Positions 51,487-60,669 are shown, counted from the stretch's first letter. The stretch: DNA of 64,000 nucleotides from JADFRD01 sp913009735 (GCA_937910355.1 CALEPA010000165.1:15758-79757), one strand, 5' to 3'. Numbers and translations: made by a program. The notes: generated by a model from the sequence alone, not told the origin.

Positions 51487-53717
51487 AATACGGATACAGG
51501 ATTTACATCAATGTGTATACGAATTTCAGACGGCGTTTTATTCCAGTGACCGGAAAGGATGTTTTTATTCAGATATTTATGCATCTTTAATCCATTATGA
51601 TCATATGTTTTATCAGATTTCATAATAATATGCATACGATATTTACCCCTTAACCGTTCCCGATAACAATTTGCAGGTCCTAAAATTTCCAAACCCCTGA
51701 ATGGTCTGGATAACGATCTTTTAATTTTATTTGATGTTGATGCGACTAATTCTCTGTTTTTTCCTTCAATCTCGATGCGAATCATCCAGGAAAATGGTGG
51801 ATAATTTAATTCTTGCCGTTCGCTTAATGCGATATTGTAATATGTTTTTAAATCAAGCCTTGAAGCATGTTTTATTACGGGGTTTTCCGGGTTAAATGTT
51901 TGAATTACTACTTCGCCGGTTTTTCGTCTTCCGGATCTTCCCGCCGCCTGGTATATAAGCTGGAACGTTTTTTCTCCCGAACGAAAATCCGGTAAAAACA
52001 GACCGGTATCTCCATTGATGATTCCTACCAATGTGGTTTTATCAAAATCCAATCCTTTTGCAATCATTTGAGTACCGATAAGCACTTGTGTTTCGCCTAA
52101 AGAAAATTTTTCCAGTATTCTTGTTAATGACTTTCCGCTCTTTGCTGTATCCATATCAAGTCTAGCAATAGAAATGTTTGGAAATGTTTTTTGAATTAAT
52201 TCTTCAACCTTTTGTGTTCCGACCCCTAAAAGTTTCAGATTTATACTCTTGCATTTATTACATATTGTGGAGATTTGATGTGTTTCATATCCGCAAAAAT
52301 GACATTTCAGAAATCGACCATGACTATGATACGTCAAAGCGACCTCACACTGTTTACACGTTTCGACGGTCCCACAATCTCCACAACGCAATATCGGGGC
52401 AAATCCCCGCCTGTTTTGAAGAAGAATGACTTGTTCGCCCTTTGCGAATCGTTCTTCCATTTTACGTTGTAATATCCCTGAAATTACGTCTTGATATTTA
52501 CCTGTTTCTTCTTGTTCGTTTATCATATCAACAATATGAACGTGCGGATAGGGTGCGCCACCAAATCGTTCATTCAAACGTAAATAAATATGTTTACCCT
52601 GTATATGATTATAATAACTTTCTAAACTGGGTGTTGCGCTCGACATTACCACAACTGCTTTATGCAATTTTCCGCGCATTAATGCGACATCTCGGGTATG
52701 ATAACGGGGTGCCGGAGACTCTTGTTTATAGGAATGCTCTTGCTCTTCGTCAATAATAATTGCTCCCAAATTTTTTAATGGTGCGAATACAGCGCTGCGC
52801 GCACCAATGACCACTTTGAATTCATTGGCACAAATTTGTTTCCACGTCCAAGCCCGGGCTGAGGTGGATAATTTAGAGTGCCACAAAGCTACTTTATCTC
52901 CAAAAACAGCTCTGAACCGGCCAGCGATTTGTGGCGTAAGGGCAATTTCCGGTAGTAATAAAATTGCCGATTTATCCATAGATAAGACTTTTCTTACCAA
53001 TTCAATATATATTTCAGTTTTCCCGCTGCCGGTTACGCCGTGAAGTAAAATAGAACTGAATTCATTTGCGGATAATTTTTTATATAAGGATTGGTTAGTT
53101 TTTTGCTGTTCTGCTGTGAATTTGATTTCTTTATAAATCGGTGAAAAAGTAAAACCGGTAACATCCGGAAGATTTATGATTATGTCTAATTCTACTAACT
53201 CTTTTTCACACAACGCTTTACAGATCGCGCTGGGATAGCTAACCAAAGCTTTTAAACCAGCCACCGGCACAGCACCGGTTTGTTTTGAAAGGAATTCTAA
53301 TACTTTTTCCTGTGCCGGTGCTTGTTTTTTAAGCGCTTCATGATGTTCGCCAAAAGATTTAAATGATACCATGTTCGTAATCGGCGGTGTGTATTTCGCG
53401 GAGAGATTCTTTGGCAGGATTGCATTGGCCACTTTGCCTAACGGGGTAAAATAATATTCGCTCATCCATTGGGCTAAAGCCCACAAATGTTTATCCATAA
53501 CGGGTAAATCATCAACGAGTTCTTTTATATATTTTATTTTACCGGAAAAATCAGATTTAGAAAATTTAGAAACAATTATCCCGATTATTGTTCTTTTTCC
53601 AAGCGGTGCTTTTACACGAATTCCAATTTGGATTTTGTCCCTTAATTCATCCGGGACTTGATATGTAAACTGCTTATAACTTGATATGGGAAAGGCGACT
53701 TCAACAAACATGGTCAT
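51483..53717 (-). CDS. priA: primosomal replication-restart helicase PriA
   Basis: 744 aa, normal length. The N-terminal DNA-binding domain (about residues 1-105) is followed by Walker A GVTGSGKTEIY (about 228-238), the DEEQEHSYKQ box, the zinc-binding cysteines (CGDCGTVETCKQCE and CHFCGYET and CNKCK, about 452-510), and helicase motifs GTQMIAKGLDF and YQAAGRSGRR. It reloads DnaB at stalled forks. The MITE copy 2 lies 37 bases upstream of its start. Confidence 0.95.
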   Translation of the reverse strand: MTMFVEVAFPISSYKQFTYQVPDELRDKIQIGIRVKAPLGKRTIIGIIVSKFSKSDFSGKIKYIKELVDDLPVMDKHLWALAQWMSEYYFTPLGKVANAILPKNLSAKYTPPITNMVSFKSFGEHHEALKKQAPAQEKVLEFLSKQTGAVPVAGLKALVSYPSAICKALCEKELVELDIIINLPDVTGFTFSPIYKEIKFTAEQQKTNQSLYKKLSANEFSSILLHGVTGSGKTEIYIELVRKVLSMDKSAILLLPEIALTPQIAGRFRAVFGDKVALWHSKLSTSARAWTWKQICANEFKVVIGARSAVFAPLKNLGAIIIDEEQEHSYKQESPAPRYHTRDVALMRGKLHKAVVVMSSATPSLESYYNHIQGKHIYLRLNERFGGAPYPHVHIVDMINEQEETGKYQDVISGILQRKMEERFAKGEQVILLQNRRGFAPILRCGDCGTVETCKQCEVALTYHSHGRFLKCHFCGYETHQISTICNKCKSINLKLLGVGTQKVEELIQKTFPNISIARLDMDTAKSGKSLTRILEKFSLGETQVLIGTQMIAKGLDFDKTTLVGIINGDTGLFLPDFRSGEKTFQLIYQAAGRSGRRKTGEVVIQTFNPENPVIKHASRLDLKTYYNIALSERQELNYPPFSWMIRIEIEGKNRELVASTSNKIKRSLSRPFRGLEILGPANCYRERLRGKYRMHIIMKSDKTYDHNGLKMHKYLNKNILSGHWNKTPSEIRIHIDVNPVSVL

Positions 53718-53754
53718 TGAAAATAGAAGCGGTATTCATGTGTATCAAGAATTC

Positions 53755-53919
53755 TTTGCGGGCTATGCAAAACCTGCTGTTTGAAGGAAAAAGATGTAAA
53801 ATTTGTCTGATTAAGGCGGGAAACGTAGTCAATCGCGGGACTATGGACAAGTTTTCTAACGAAAAGCAGACAAATTTTAGACTTTTTAATTTGTGCAATA
53901 GGTTTTGCATAGCCATCTC
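53755..53919. mobile_element. MITE-like element, copy 2
   Basis: GGCTATGCAAAACC (53761-53774) and GGTTTTGCATAGCC (53901-53914) are exact 14-bp inverted repeats. The right end ...GCCATCTC (to 53919) keeps the GAGA terminus seen in copy 1; the left end has diverged, so the left boundary is approximate and no target duplication is evident. The interior matches copy 1 in reverse orientation (blocks AAAATTTGTCTGATT, AGGCGGGAAA, TTAATTTGTGCAATAGG). Any reading frames inside it are artefacts. It separates priA from the rplI terminator. Confidence 0.8.
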
Positions 53920-53920
53920 A

Positions 53921-53960
53921 TAATAAATAAATAGCCCCCGATTCATCAATCGAGGGCTAT
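53921..53960 (-). terminator. terminator of the rpsF-rpsR-rplI operon
   Basis: On the minus strand ATAGCCCTCGATT pairs with AATCGGGGGCTAT (53931-53960) as a 13-bp stem with one G-T wobble and a GATG loop, followed by TTATTTATTA. It lies 26 bases after rplI and is a convincing Rho-independent terminator. Confidence 0.9.
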
Positions 53961-53985
53961 CAATGGCTGGAATGTTAGACTGCAA

Positions 53986-54429
53986 TTATGATTTAATAAC
54001 GTAAACCTTAAGCTCCGGCTTTCGTTCTGATGAAACTTTTACCGGCACATGGTAAATACCCAGAGCTTTAATGGATTCAACAAGCTCGATTCGATGACGT
54101 TCAATATTAATTCCCTTTTCTACCAGCTGCTTATGAATGTCATTTGTGGTAATTGCTCCAAACATTTTTTCTTCTTCGCCGACTTGGACTTCAAACGTTA
54201 TTTCCAAATCTTTTAATTGATTCGCAAGTTCCTGATTGATTTTATCATCATGCGCGTGACGTTTTTCAGCATTTCGCTTACGTTCATCTGCGATAGCTAA
54301 ATTTCTCTTGGATGCCCGCAACGCCAAGCGGCGCGGGAAAAGAAAATTTCTTGCATAACCAGGTTTGACCGTGATGATATCACCGGCAGTTCCTAACAAT
54401 TCCACATCGTGTAGTAAAATTATTTCCAT
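53986..54429 (-). CDS. rplI: 50S ribosomal protein L9
   Basis: 147 aa from ATG 54429, where the conserved start MEIILLHDVELLG begins; a longer frame reaches back to 54468 into the rpsR end but has no support. The N-domain has GDIITVKPGYARNFLFPRRLAL (shown in part: VKPGYARNFL), then a long helix rich in Arg/Lys and the C-domain ending ELKVYVIKS. Follows rpsR, the usual bS6-bS18-bL9 order. Confidence 0.96.
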   Translation of the reverse strand: MEIILLHDVELLGTAGDIITVKPGYARNFLFPRRLALRASKRNLAIADERKRNAEKRHAHDDKINQELANQLKDLEITFEVQVGEEEKMFGAITTNDIHKQLVEKGINIERHRIELVESIKALGIYHVPVKVSSERKPELKVYVIKS

Positions 54430-54457
54430 GGTATCATTCCTTATAATATTTACAAAA

Positions 54458-54685
54458 TTAATTATCACCTAAATTTGTGTAAGGCATTAAAGCGATATTT
54501 CGTGCTCGCTTTATAGCTTTGATCAGTTTCCTGTGCATTTTTGCACTGCTTCCTGTAACACGGCGCGGCATAATTTTTCCCTGCTCGGTCACAAAACGAC
54601 GTAATAACTTTACATCTTTATAATCAATTTCTGTAATTCCATTTTCCTTGAAATAACAATATTTTTTTCGACTTACGAATGCCAT
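54458..54685 (-). CDS. rpsR: 30S ribosomal protein S18
   Basis: 75 aa. Contains YKDVKLLRRFVTEQGKIMPR (about residues 22-41) and VTGSSAKMHRKLIKAIKRAR, the family signature. The N-terminus SRKKYCYF retains one of the cysteines seen in zinc-type S18 proteins. In the ribosome it pairs with S6, which is encoded directly upstream (21 bases). Confidence 0.96.
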   Translation of the reverse strand: MAFVSRKKYCYFKENGITEIDYKDVKLLRRFVTEQGKIMPRRVTGSSAKMHRKLIKAIKRARNIALMPYTNLGDN

Positions 54686-54706
54686 AATTTCCTCGTTTTT
54701 TTATAA

Positions 54707-55213
54707 TTATGAAGTTTCTTCGATGATAGATTCTTCGTCAGGTTTTTCGTCAGGTTTTTCTTTTGATTCATCATTCTTAGTTTCATTATCAGAAGATTGT
54801 TTTTCTTCAGACTGTTTTTCCGGCGTGATTGGTTTACTTTCTTTTTCTAATTCCTCAACAATAGGTATTTTATTTTCTTCTTTTGCATCAGCATCCTCGA
54901 CAATTTCTTCAACAAACACTTCCGGCTTAACACTCAGTCGCACAGTTTGAAAACGAAGAATCGATTTATTCAACTTCATAAAATTGTCAAAATCCTCTAA
55001 ACCTTTCACCTCATCTGTTTCAAATTGAAGCAACATATATGTTCCATATTTATGCAGTTCAATTGAATAAGCCAGGCGTTTTTTACCCCAAAGGCGATGA
55101 TTAATCACCTGGCTGGATTTACTAATCTGTTCCCCAACTTCTTTAACAATATCATCGTTTTTTTCCTGTTCAAAATTGGGGTTCAGGATATACAATGTTT
55201 CATAATAACGCAT
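54707..55213 (-). CDS. rpsF: 30S ribosomal protein S6 with acidic tail
   Basis: 168 aa against about 95-135 in most bacteria. The folded domain (about 1-100: RYYETLYILNPNF, KKRLAYSIELHKYGTYMLLQ, ILRFQTVRLSV) is normal. Residues 101-168 form a low-complexity Glu/Lys/Ser/Pro tail with repeated EKPDEKPDEE. In E. coli, S6 gets glutamates added at its C-terminus; here acidity is encoded. First gene of the rpsF-rpsR-rplI operon, 15 bases after hppA. Confidence 0.94.
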   Translation of the reverse strand: MRYYETLYILNPNFEQEKNDDIVKEVGEQISKSSQVINHRLWGKKRLAYSIELHKYGTYMLLQFETDEVKGLEDFDNFMKLNKSILRFQTVRLSVKPEVFVEEIVEDADAKEENKIPIVEELEKESKPITPEKQSEEKQSSDNETKNDESKEKPDEKPDEESIIEETS

Positions 55214-55228
55214 ATAGACTCCTTAAAT

Positions 55229-57376
55229 TTATAGTTTTAACAATGGAGCAATAACCAAAGACACCACTGACATTAATTTGATTAAAATATTTAAAGATGG
55301 TCCCGAAGTATCTTTAAACGGGTCACCAACTGTATCACCAACAACAGCCGCTTTGTGAGCATCAGAACCTTTAACTAGCTTATCACCATCAATTTCAACT
55401 CCAACTTCAATCATCTTTTTGGCATTATCCCATGCCCCTCCTGCGTTGGATTGAAAAATAGCCATCAATACTCCGCAAACAGTCACGCCCGCTAATAAGC
55501 CTCCCAATGTTTCAGGTCCAAAAACAAAACCAACAAACACGGGAGATATTATTGCAAGAAGGCCCGGCAACACCATTTCTCTAATAGCAGATTTCGTTGA
55601 AATTTCAACACAGCGACCGTATTCTACTTTTGTAAGACCCAATTCATATATCTCTTTTTCATCATTAGTCCAGGTAGACTCATCGCCTTTTTTCAACACT
55701 TCCAAAGCTGATTTCAGTTCAGGAATTTCCTTGAATTGGCGACGGACTTCTTCAATCATCGACATGGCTGCTTTTCCCACAGCTCCCATTGCCAGGGAAG
55801 AAAACAAAAAAGGTAACATTCCGCCTACCAGCAACCCTGCCATAATGTTTGGATTAGAGATATCAATACTATCAATTCCGCTTTGAACCATAAATGCCGC
55901 AAACAAAGCAAGGGCTGTTAACGCTGCTGATCCGATTGCAAACCCCTTACCAATGGCCGCCGTCGTGTTTCCCACCGCATCCAATTTATCGGTACGTTCA
56001 CGAACTTCAATCGGTAATCCTGCCATTTCTGCTATTCCTCCGGCATTATCAGAAATCGGGCCATATGCATCAACGGCTAATTGGATACCGGTATTGGCCA
56101 GCATTCCAAGGGCAGCCATAGCTATTCCATAAAGTCCTGCAAAATAATAAGCAGCCATTATTCCAGAAGACAAAATCAAAATGGGCACCGCTGTGGACTG
56201 CATACCCACGCCTAATCCGGCAATAATATTTGTTGCTGCCCCGGTTTTTGATTGCTTGGCAATTAATAATACGGGGGAGGTGCCGGTACCGGTATAATGT
56301 TCAGTAACCACCCCAATTCCTAATCCGGCAATAAGCCCTATAACGGTGGCCCAAAAAACACCCGTTCTTGTATATATTTCTCCACCCAACAGAAATTGAT
56401 TGGGAAGAAAATGTTGAATGAGAAAATAAATCACTGCAACCATGATAGCTGAGCTTCCAAATTCTCCTCGGTTCAATGCTTTTTGAGGATCGCCTCCTTC
56501 TTTTACTGAAATCATGAATGTTCCCAAAATAGAAACCAGGATTCCTGAAGCGGCTATATACAGGGGAAGTACAACAAAATTTAAATCAAAATTGCCCATC
56601 ACTAACACGCTTGCGCCCAAGACCATTGAACCAACAATTGAGCCAACATAAGATTCAAAAAGATCGGCGCCCATACCAGCCACATCGCCAACATTGTCTC
56701 CCACATTATCTGCAATCGTTGCGGGATTAAGCGGATGATCCTCGGGGATTCCTGCTTCGACCTTTCCCACAAGATCGGCGCCTACATCAGCTGCTTTTGT
56801 ATAAATGCCCCCGCCAACACGGGCGAACAATGCTATGGACGATGCGCCCAGAGAAAAGCCTGAAATAACATTCAAGAGCGTCTTGATATTAACAGCATCG
56901 GTTCCAAATATATTGGAATAAACCATGAATAAGCCACCCAAGCCCATGACGCCTAATCCAACAACGCTTAACCCCATAACTGAACCGCCTGTAAATGCTA
57001 CCTTTAACGCAGACGCCAAGCTCTTTCGAGCTGCGTGTGTTGTTCTGTTATTGGCCTTGGTAGCAACTTTCATTCCGAAAAAGCCGGCCAACCCGGATGC
57101 CAGGGCGCCCACAAAGAAAGAAACCGCAATTAACGAACTCGTGTCTTCCCTGCCGGCATTTGCAAATCCTAACAAAGCTGCAATCGCAACAACAAACACA
57201 GCCAAAACTCTATATTCAGCTTTCAAAAATGCCATGGCGCCAACGGCGATATTAGCACCGATGGTTTTCATTTTATCGGTACCTTCGTCTTGACGATTAA
57301 TCCAGCCTGTTTTCCAGAATGCATAAACCATTGCTAATACGGCTGCACCTATAACAAGTAAAAAATTGTTTTCCAT
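55229..57376 (-). CDS. hppA: membrane-bound pyrophosphatase, K+-dependent type
   Basis: 715 aa with about 15-16 membrane helices. Hydrolyses PPi to pump H+ or Na+. The signature DVGADLVGKVEAGIPEDHP (about residues 202-220), DNVGDNVGDVAGMGADLFES, and a C-terminal AAVVGDTVGDPFKDTSGPS are all present. GNTTAAIGKGFAIGSA has Ala where K+-independent enzymes have Lys, so it should need potassium. The pumped ion cannot be settled here. It saves energy, fitting an anaerobic or energy-limited life. Confidence 0.95.
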   Translation of the reverse strand: MENNFLLVIGAAVLAMVYAFWKTGWINRQDEGTDKMKTIGANIAVGAMAFLKAEYRVLAVFVVAIAALLGFANAGREDTSSLIAVSFFVGALASGLAGFFGMKVATKANNRTTHAARKSLASALKVAFTGGSVMGLSVVGLGVMGLGGLFMVYSNIFGTDAVNIKTLLNVISGFSLGASSIALFARVGGGIYTKAADVGADLVGKVEAGIPEDHPLNPATIADNVGDNVGDVAGMGADLFESYVGSIVGSMVLGASVLVMGNFDLNFVVLPLYIAASGILVSILGTFMISVKEGGDPQKALNRGEFGSSAIMVAVIYFLIQHFLPNQFLLGGEIYTRTGVFWATVIGLIAGLGIGVVTEHYTGTGTSPVLLIAKQSKTGAATNIIAGLGVGMQSTAVPILILSSGIMAAYYFAGLYGIAMAALGMLANTGIQLAVDAYGPISDNAGGIAEMAGLPIEVRERTDKLDAVGNTTAAIGKGFAIGSAALTALALFAAFMVQSGIDSIDISNPNIMAGLLVGGMLPFLFSSLAMGAVGKAAMSMIEEVRRQFKEIPELKSALEVLKKGDESTWTNDEKEIYELGLTKVEYGRCVEISTKSAIREMVLPGLLAIISPVFVGFVFGPETLGGLLAGVTVCGVLMAIFQSNAGGAWDNAKKMIEVGVEIDGDKLVKGSDAHKAAVVGDTVGDPFKDTSGPSLNILIKLMSVVSLVIAPLLKL

Positions 57377-57387
57377 TAATTAATACC

Positions 57388-57936
57388 TCATGAGTTGTAC
57401 CGGTTCATCGTTTGATCGATTCCTTCTTTCAGCAAATATTCCATTGCATCTGCTGCTGTTTGGATCATTGTATCCGCTTCGGGTTGATCGTTTTTTTTAA
57501 ATGGTTTTAATACATACACTTCTGCCGGCCTTTTCTGGTCGTGAGCCGCAACGCCAAAGCGAAGTCTTGGAAAATGGGTGTTGCCCAAATGATAAATCAC
57601 TGATTCCATTCCACGATGACACCCATCGCCGCCTTTGGGGCGTAGTCGTAATTTCCCAAGAGGCAGGTCCACATCATCTACCATAATATGTAGATCAGCC
57701 AAATCAACTCCATATTGCTGAATAATTTCTTTTACAGCAACACCGCTGGCATTCATCCCCGTAGTGGGTTTTGCCAACAGAACATCATTGGATTCAGCGT
57801 ACACAAATGCCCCTTTCCCGGGCTGAAAACGAATTGACCACCGTCTCGCTAGTTCGTCTACTACCCAAAATCCTGCATTGTGCTTTGTCTTGGCGTATTC
57901 CGATCCGGGGTTGCCTAACCCCACAAAGACTTTCAT
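57388..57936 (-). CDS. pth: peptidyl-tRNA hydrolase
   Basis: 182 aa. Releases tRNA from stalled peptidyl-tRNA. Start VFVGLGNPGSEYAKTKHNAGFWVVD (in part: GLGNPGSEYAKTKHNAG, catalytic His about residue 21), Asp in HIMVDDVDLPLGKLRLRP, and GGDGCHRGMESVI in place of the common GGHNGL. Three bases after rplY, its widespread partner gene, and 12 before hppA. Confidence 0.95.
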   Translation of the reverse strand: MKVFVGLGNPGSEYAKTKHNAGFWVVDELARRWSIRFQPGKGAFVYAESNDVLLAKPTTGMNASGVAVKEIIQQYGVDLADLHIMVDDVDLPLGKLRLRPKGGDGCHRGMESVIYHLGNTHFPRLRFGVAAHDQKRPAEVYVLKPFKKNDQPEADTMIQTAADAMEYLLKEGIDQTMNRYNS

Positions 57937-57938
57937 AA

Positions 57939-58604
57939 TTATTCAGTGCTTTCCTCCGAACCAGCATCGCTTTCAGCTTTTTCTTCGCCTTCTTCAGCGG
58001 CGGCCTCGCCTTCAACCTCTTCGCCTTCTTTAACTTCGACTTCTATTTCCTCTTCTTCTCTCGGAGGATGACATGTTGTAACCACTTGGTCTCCCTCTGC
58101 CAAAATAGTTAGTTTGCTATCCACGATGAGATCGGCAACCGACTTGCTGCTGTTTACCACCAAATCAGAGATATCCAACGATATGAATTCAGGCACATCC
58201 GTTGGAAAACATTCAATATCGATAGAATTCATAATTTGTGACAACACACCACCTTGTTTAACGCCTTCAGCGTCGCCTTCTAATCGAATCGACACTGTAA
58301 TCGTCATTTTTTCATCTCGACGGACACGCATCAGGTCTACATGAATTACATCATCTGTTACCGGGTGGTATTGAATATCTTTAAACATAACAAATTGGGT
58401 TTCTCCTGCCAAATGGACTTCAAAAATACGTTGCCCCGAATGAAGCACTTGATTCAATTCTTTTTCATCGATAGACAGGTTTATGTTGCTTGTGTCTTTA
58501 TAATAATAGTTTGCAGGGATTTTTCCATTTTTGCGTAGGGACTTTGCTTCACTTGTTCCGATCTTTTCCCTATTTTCTACAGTTAACTGATAATATTCTG
58601 CCAT
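57939..58604 (-). CDS. rplY: 50S ribosomal protein L25 (CTC form)
   Basis: About 221 aa from the ATG giving MAEYYQLTVENREKIG; a longer frame that starts in prs is rejected. The N-domain binds 5S rRNA (EAKSLRKNGKIPANYYY), and the C-domain (about residues 95-180) is the CTC/TL5 extension (IDIECFPTDVPEFISLDIS). The last 40 residues are almost only Glu/Ala/Gly/Ser, a disordered acidic tail like the one on S6. Lies 13 bases after prs and just before pth. Confidence 0.94.
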   Translation of the reverse strand: MAEYYQLTVENREKIGTSEAKSLRKNGKIPANYYYKDTSNINLSIDEKELNQVLHSGQRIFEVHLAGETQFVMFKDIQYHPVTDDVIHVDLMRVRRDEKMTITVSIRLEGDAEGVKQGGVLSQIMNSIDIECFPTDVPEFISLDISDLVVNSSKSVADLIVDSKLTILAEGDQVVTTCHPPREEEEIEVEVKEGEEVEGEAAAEEGEEKAESDAGSEESTE

Positions 58605-58617
58605 TTTTTTCTCCCAA

Positions 58618-59565
58618 TTAAAATTCGAATAGTGAACTGACAGATTCGCCTTCATGAATGCGATAAATCGCTTCTGCGAAAATTTCAGCCACGGTTACAA
58701 TTTTCATTTTTTTTATTTTTTTATTTTCTGATATTGCCACAGTATCTGTGACAATCAAATTCTTTATTGGCGATTGTTCCAATCGTTCTACTGCCGGCCC
58801 GGATAAAAGGGGGTGGGTTGCAACAGCTGTTACTGATTTTGCTCCATTTTTTATAGCCGCTTCTGCGGCATTGACCATTGTTCCGGCTGTATCAATCATA
58901 TCATCAATGATAAGAACGTCCTTTCCGTCCAGCACCCCGATAAGATGCATGACTTCTGCTTGATTGGGGGCATAGCGCCGTTTATCGATCAAGGCAAAAT
59001 GCATGCCGAGCCGTTTTGCGTATGCCTGGCTCATACGAGCCGAACCTACATCCGGAGCGAGAACCGCTGAATTTTTTGTATCCAGGCCCAATGCTTTAAT
59101 TTTACTCAACAATACCATACGGCTATAAAGATGGTCAAAAGGTATGGCCGCAAACCCTTGTATCTGTGTAGAGTGGAGATCCATAGACACAATACGATTG
59201 GCTCCCGCAGCGGTAAACATGTCAACCATCACTCGAGCAGAAATTGGAACGCGGGGGGTGTCTTTCCGGTCTTGACGAGCATACCCAAAATACGGAATAA
59301 CTGCCGTCACACTTTTCGCCGAAGCCCGAACAGCCGCATCAAGTATTAAAACTAATTCCAGGATATTTCTAGCCGGAACATTGGTTGATTGAACAACGAA
59401 AACATCTTGATTCCGAATGTTGTCTTCAAACTTGATCCATATTTCCCCATCAGCAAAATCCTTTATTGTCAATTGCCCAAGAGAAACATTCAGGTTCTCG
59501 GCAATTTTCATTCCGAGAGCAGGATTGCTTCTACCTGTAAATATTTTTATGGTATCTTTGCTCAT
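58618..59565 (-). CDS. prs: ribose-phosphate pyrophosphokinase
   Basis: 315 aa from ATG 59565 (MSKDTIKIFTGRSNPALG); a 37-residue longer frame runs through the tRNA gene and is rejected. Makes PRPP for nucleotide, His and Trp synthesis. Motifs: KFEDNIRNQDVFVVQST, IPYFGYARQDRKDTPR (about residues 96-111) and the PRPP loop DVLIIDDMIDTAGT (about 216-229). Sits 39 bases after tRNA-Gln with no terminator between, so tRNA and prs may share a transcript. Confidence 0.96.
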   Translation of the reverse strand: MSKDTIKIFTGRSNPALGMKIAENLNVSLGQLTIKDFADGEIWIKFEDNIRNQDVFVVQSTNVPARNILELVLILDAAVRASAKSVTAVIPYFGYARQDRKDTPRVPISARVMVDMFTAAGANRIVSMDLHSTQIQGFAAIPFDHLYSRMVLLSKIKALGLDTKNSAVLAPDVGSARMSQAYAKRLGMHFALIDKRRYAPNQAEVMHLIGVLDGKDVLIIDDMIDTAGTMVNAAEAAIKNGAKSVTAVATHPLLSGPAVERLEQSPIKNLIVTDTVAISENKKIKKMKIVTVAEIFAEAIYRIHEGESVSSLFEF

Positions 59566-59604
59566 AATAGCTTTTGTGCTCTCCTTCTTTCTTTCTTTAT
59601 TCTG

Positions 59605-59675
59605 CTGGGGCGCAGGGATTCGAACCCCAACTGCCTGGACCAAAACCAGGTGTCCTGCCCTTAGACGACGCCCCA
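59605..59675 (-). tRNA. tRNA-Gln (anticodon TTG)
   Basis: A 71-nt cloverleaf. The acceptor pairs TGGGGCG with CGCCCCA, the discriminator base is G, and CCA is not encoded. The anticodon stem CCTGG/CCAGG holds the loop TTTTGGT, giving anticodon TTG. The T-arm has the standard TTCGAAT loop; its stem contains two wobble pairs. It stands just upstream of prs. I found no integrase or repeated 3' end nearby, so it is not acting as an attachment site here. Confidence 0.96.
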
Positions 59676-59732
59676 AAAGGTTTTAGGAACTGTGAGATAA
59701 TAACATTCACAATCCCTTATTGGATGTAATTA

Positions 59733-60578
59733 TCAGAAATGTGTCGGGTGGGTTAAAATGGTTCGGGTGTTGGACGGTAAAACAGACTCAGCTGCTTTTG
59801 CGGCAGTGTCTTCGTCAAACATTCCGAACACAGTCGAACCACTGCCCGACAGACTGGCATATCGAGCTCCGTTTTCAAGCAGAGCATCCTTTATTTTCCC
59901 AATCTCTGGATGTGCTGGAATTACAATCCGTTCAAAATCATTCTTAAAAAGCTCAAAAGGGATTTGTTTCCTTCTGAAAAGATCGGCAAAATTAGCTTTT
60001 TTACCTGTGGAGTCCAAACCCTTTTTCAGGCTTTTATATGCCCAGTTTGTAGAAATTGAAAAAGAAGGAAGGGCCAATAATATTGTATAGTTCAACTGCT
60101 TTGCGATCGGGGTCAGTTTTTCACCGATTCCTTCACCCAATTGGCACTTTCCGCGTATAAAAAATGGGACATCAGCTCCTATCTCTACAGCAAGCTGTTC
60201 AAGATCATTATCCGACAGGCCTAATTCATATGATTGATTCAATCCCTTAAATACTGCAGCTCCATTTGACGAACCGCCGCCGAGCCCGGCTCCTTGCGGA
60301 ATATGTTTGCCTACATGGATTTGTATTCCACCTAATTCAGGAAATTCCCGCTTTAATATGGTATACGCTTTATGACAAGTATTGGATTTATCGAGGGGGA
60401 AATTCTTATTGTTCGATTTTAACCTACAGCCATTTTCTATTTTTGCCAAAGTGACCGTATCGTGGAAATCCAATTCCTGGAAAATCGTGTGCAGATTATG
60501 ATAACCGTCTGGTCGTTGGTTTAGAACCTGCAGGCCAATATTGACCTTGGCATGGGATTTCAGAATTATTGAATCCAA
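59733..60578 (-). CDS. ispE: 4-diphosphocytidyl-2-C-methyl-D-erythritol kinase
   Basis: 281 aa GHMP kinase of the MEP isoprenoid pathway. Motifs: SHAKVNIGLQVLNQRPDGYH at the start, the ATP loop PQGAGLGGGSSNGAA (about residues 92-106) and the C-terminal SLSGSGSTVFGMF. Lies upstream of tRNA-Gln on the same strand. With ispF (next upstream) and dxr (at 13 kb) it completes a large part of the pathway within the window. Confidence 0.95.
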   Translation of the reverse strand: MDSIILKSHAKVNIGLQVLNQRPDGYHNLHTIFQELDFHDTVTLAKIENGCRLKSNNKNFPLDKSNTCHKAYTILKREFPELGGIQIHVGKHIPQGAGLGGGSSNGAAVFKGLNQSYELGLSDNDLEQLAVEIGADVPFFIRGKCQLGEGIGEKLTPIAKQLNYTILLALPSFSISTNWAYKSLKKGLDSTGKKANFADLFRRKQIPFELFKNDFERIVIPAHPEIGKIKDALLENGARYASLSGSGSTVFGMFDEDTAAKAAESVLPSNTRTILTHPTHF

Positions 60579-60620
60579 CTAAACACTCCTCTTTGCTTCT
60601 ATGGCAGGGGAGAAAAATGT

Positions 60621-60669
60621 TAAAACCTTTAGTTTCCCCCTGTAATAGGGGGAGCACAAGGGGGTTTTA
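60621..60669. repeat. REP-like double palindrome between ispF and ispE
   Basis: An inner hairpin TCCCCCT/AGGGGGA (60635-60641 and 60647-60653, loop GTAAT) lies within an outer pair TAAAACC/GGTTTTA (60621-60627 and 60663-60669). A further GGGGG follows the inner stem at about 60660. Such C-rich/G-rich elements with T-tracts are frequent extragenic repeats and might attenuate transcription. Only one copy is in the window. The rest of the 195-base gap is unremarkable. Confidence 0.6.

Noticed and set aside
53681..53985. 80- and 94-aa reading frames around 53.7-54.0 kb
   Set aside because: They run through the MITE copy and the rplI terminator; composition follows the repeat, not a protein.
59605..59675. 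tRNA-Gln as an island attachment site
   Set aside because: There is no integrase and no duplicated tRNA end within the window.
59566..59676. N-terminal extension of prs
   Set aside because: It would translate the tRNA-Gln gene; the conserved protein starts at 59565.
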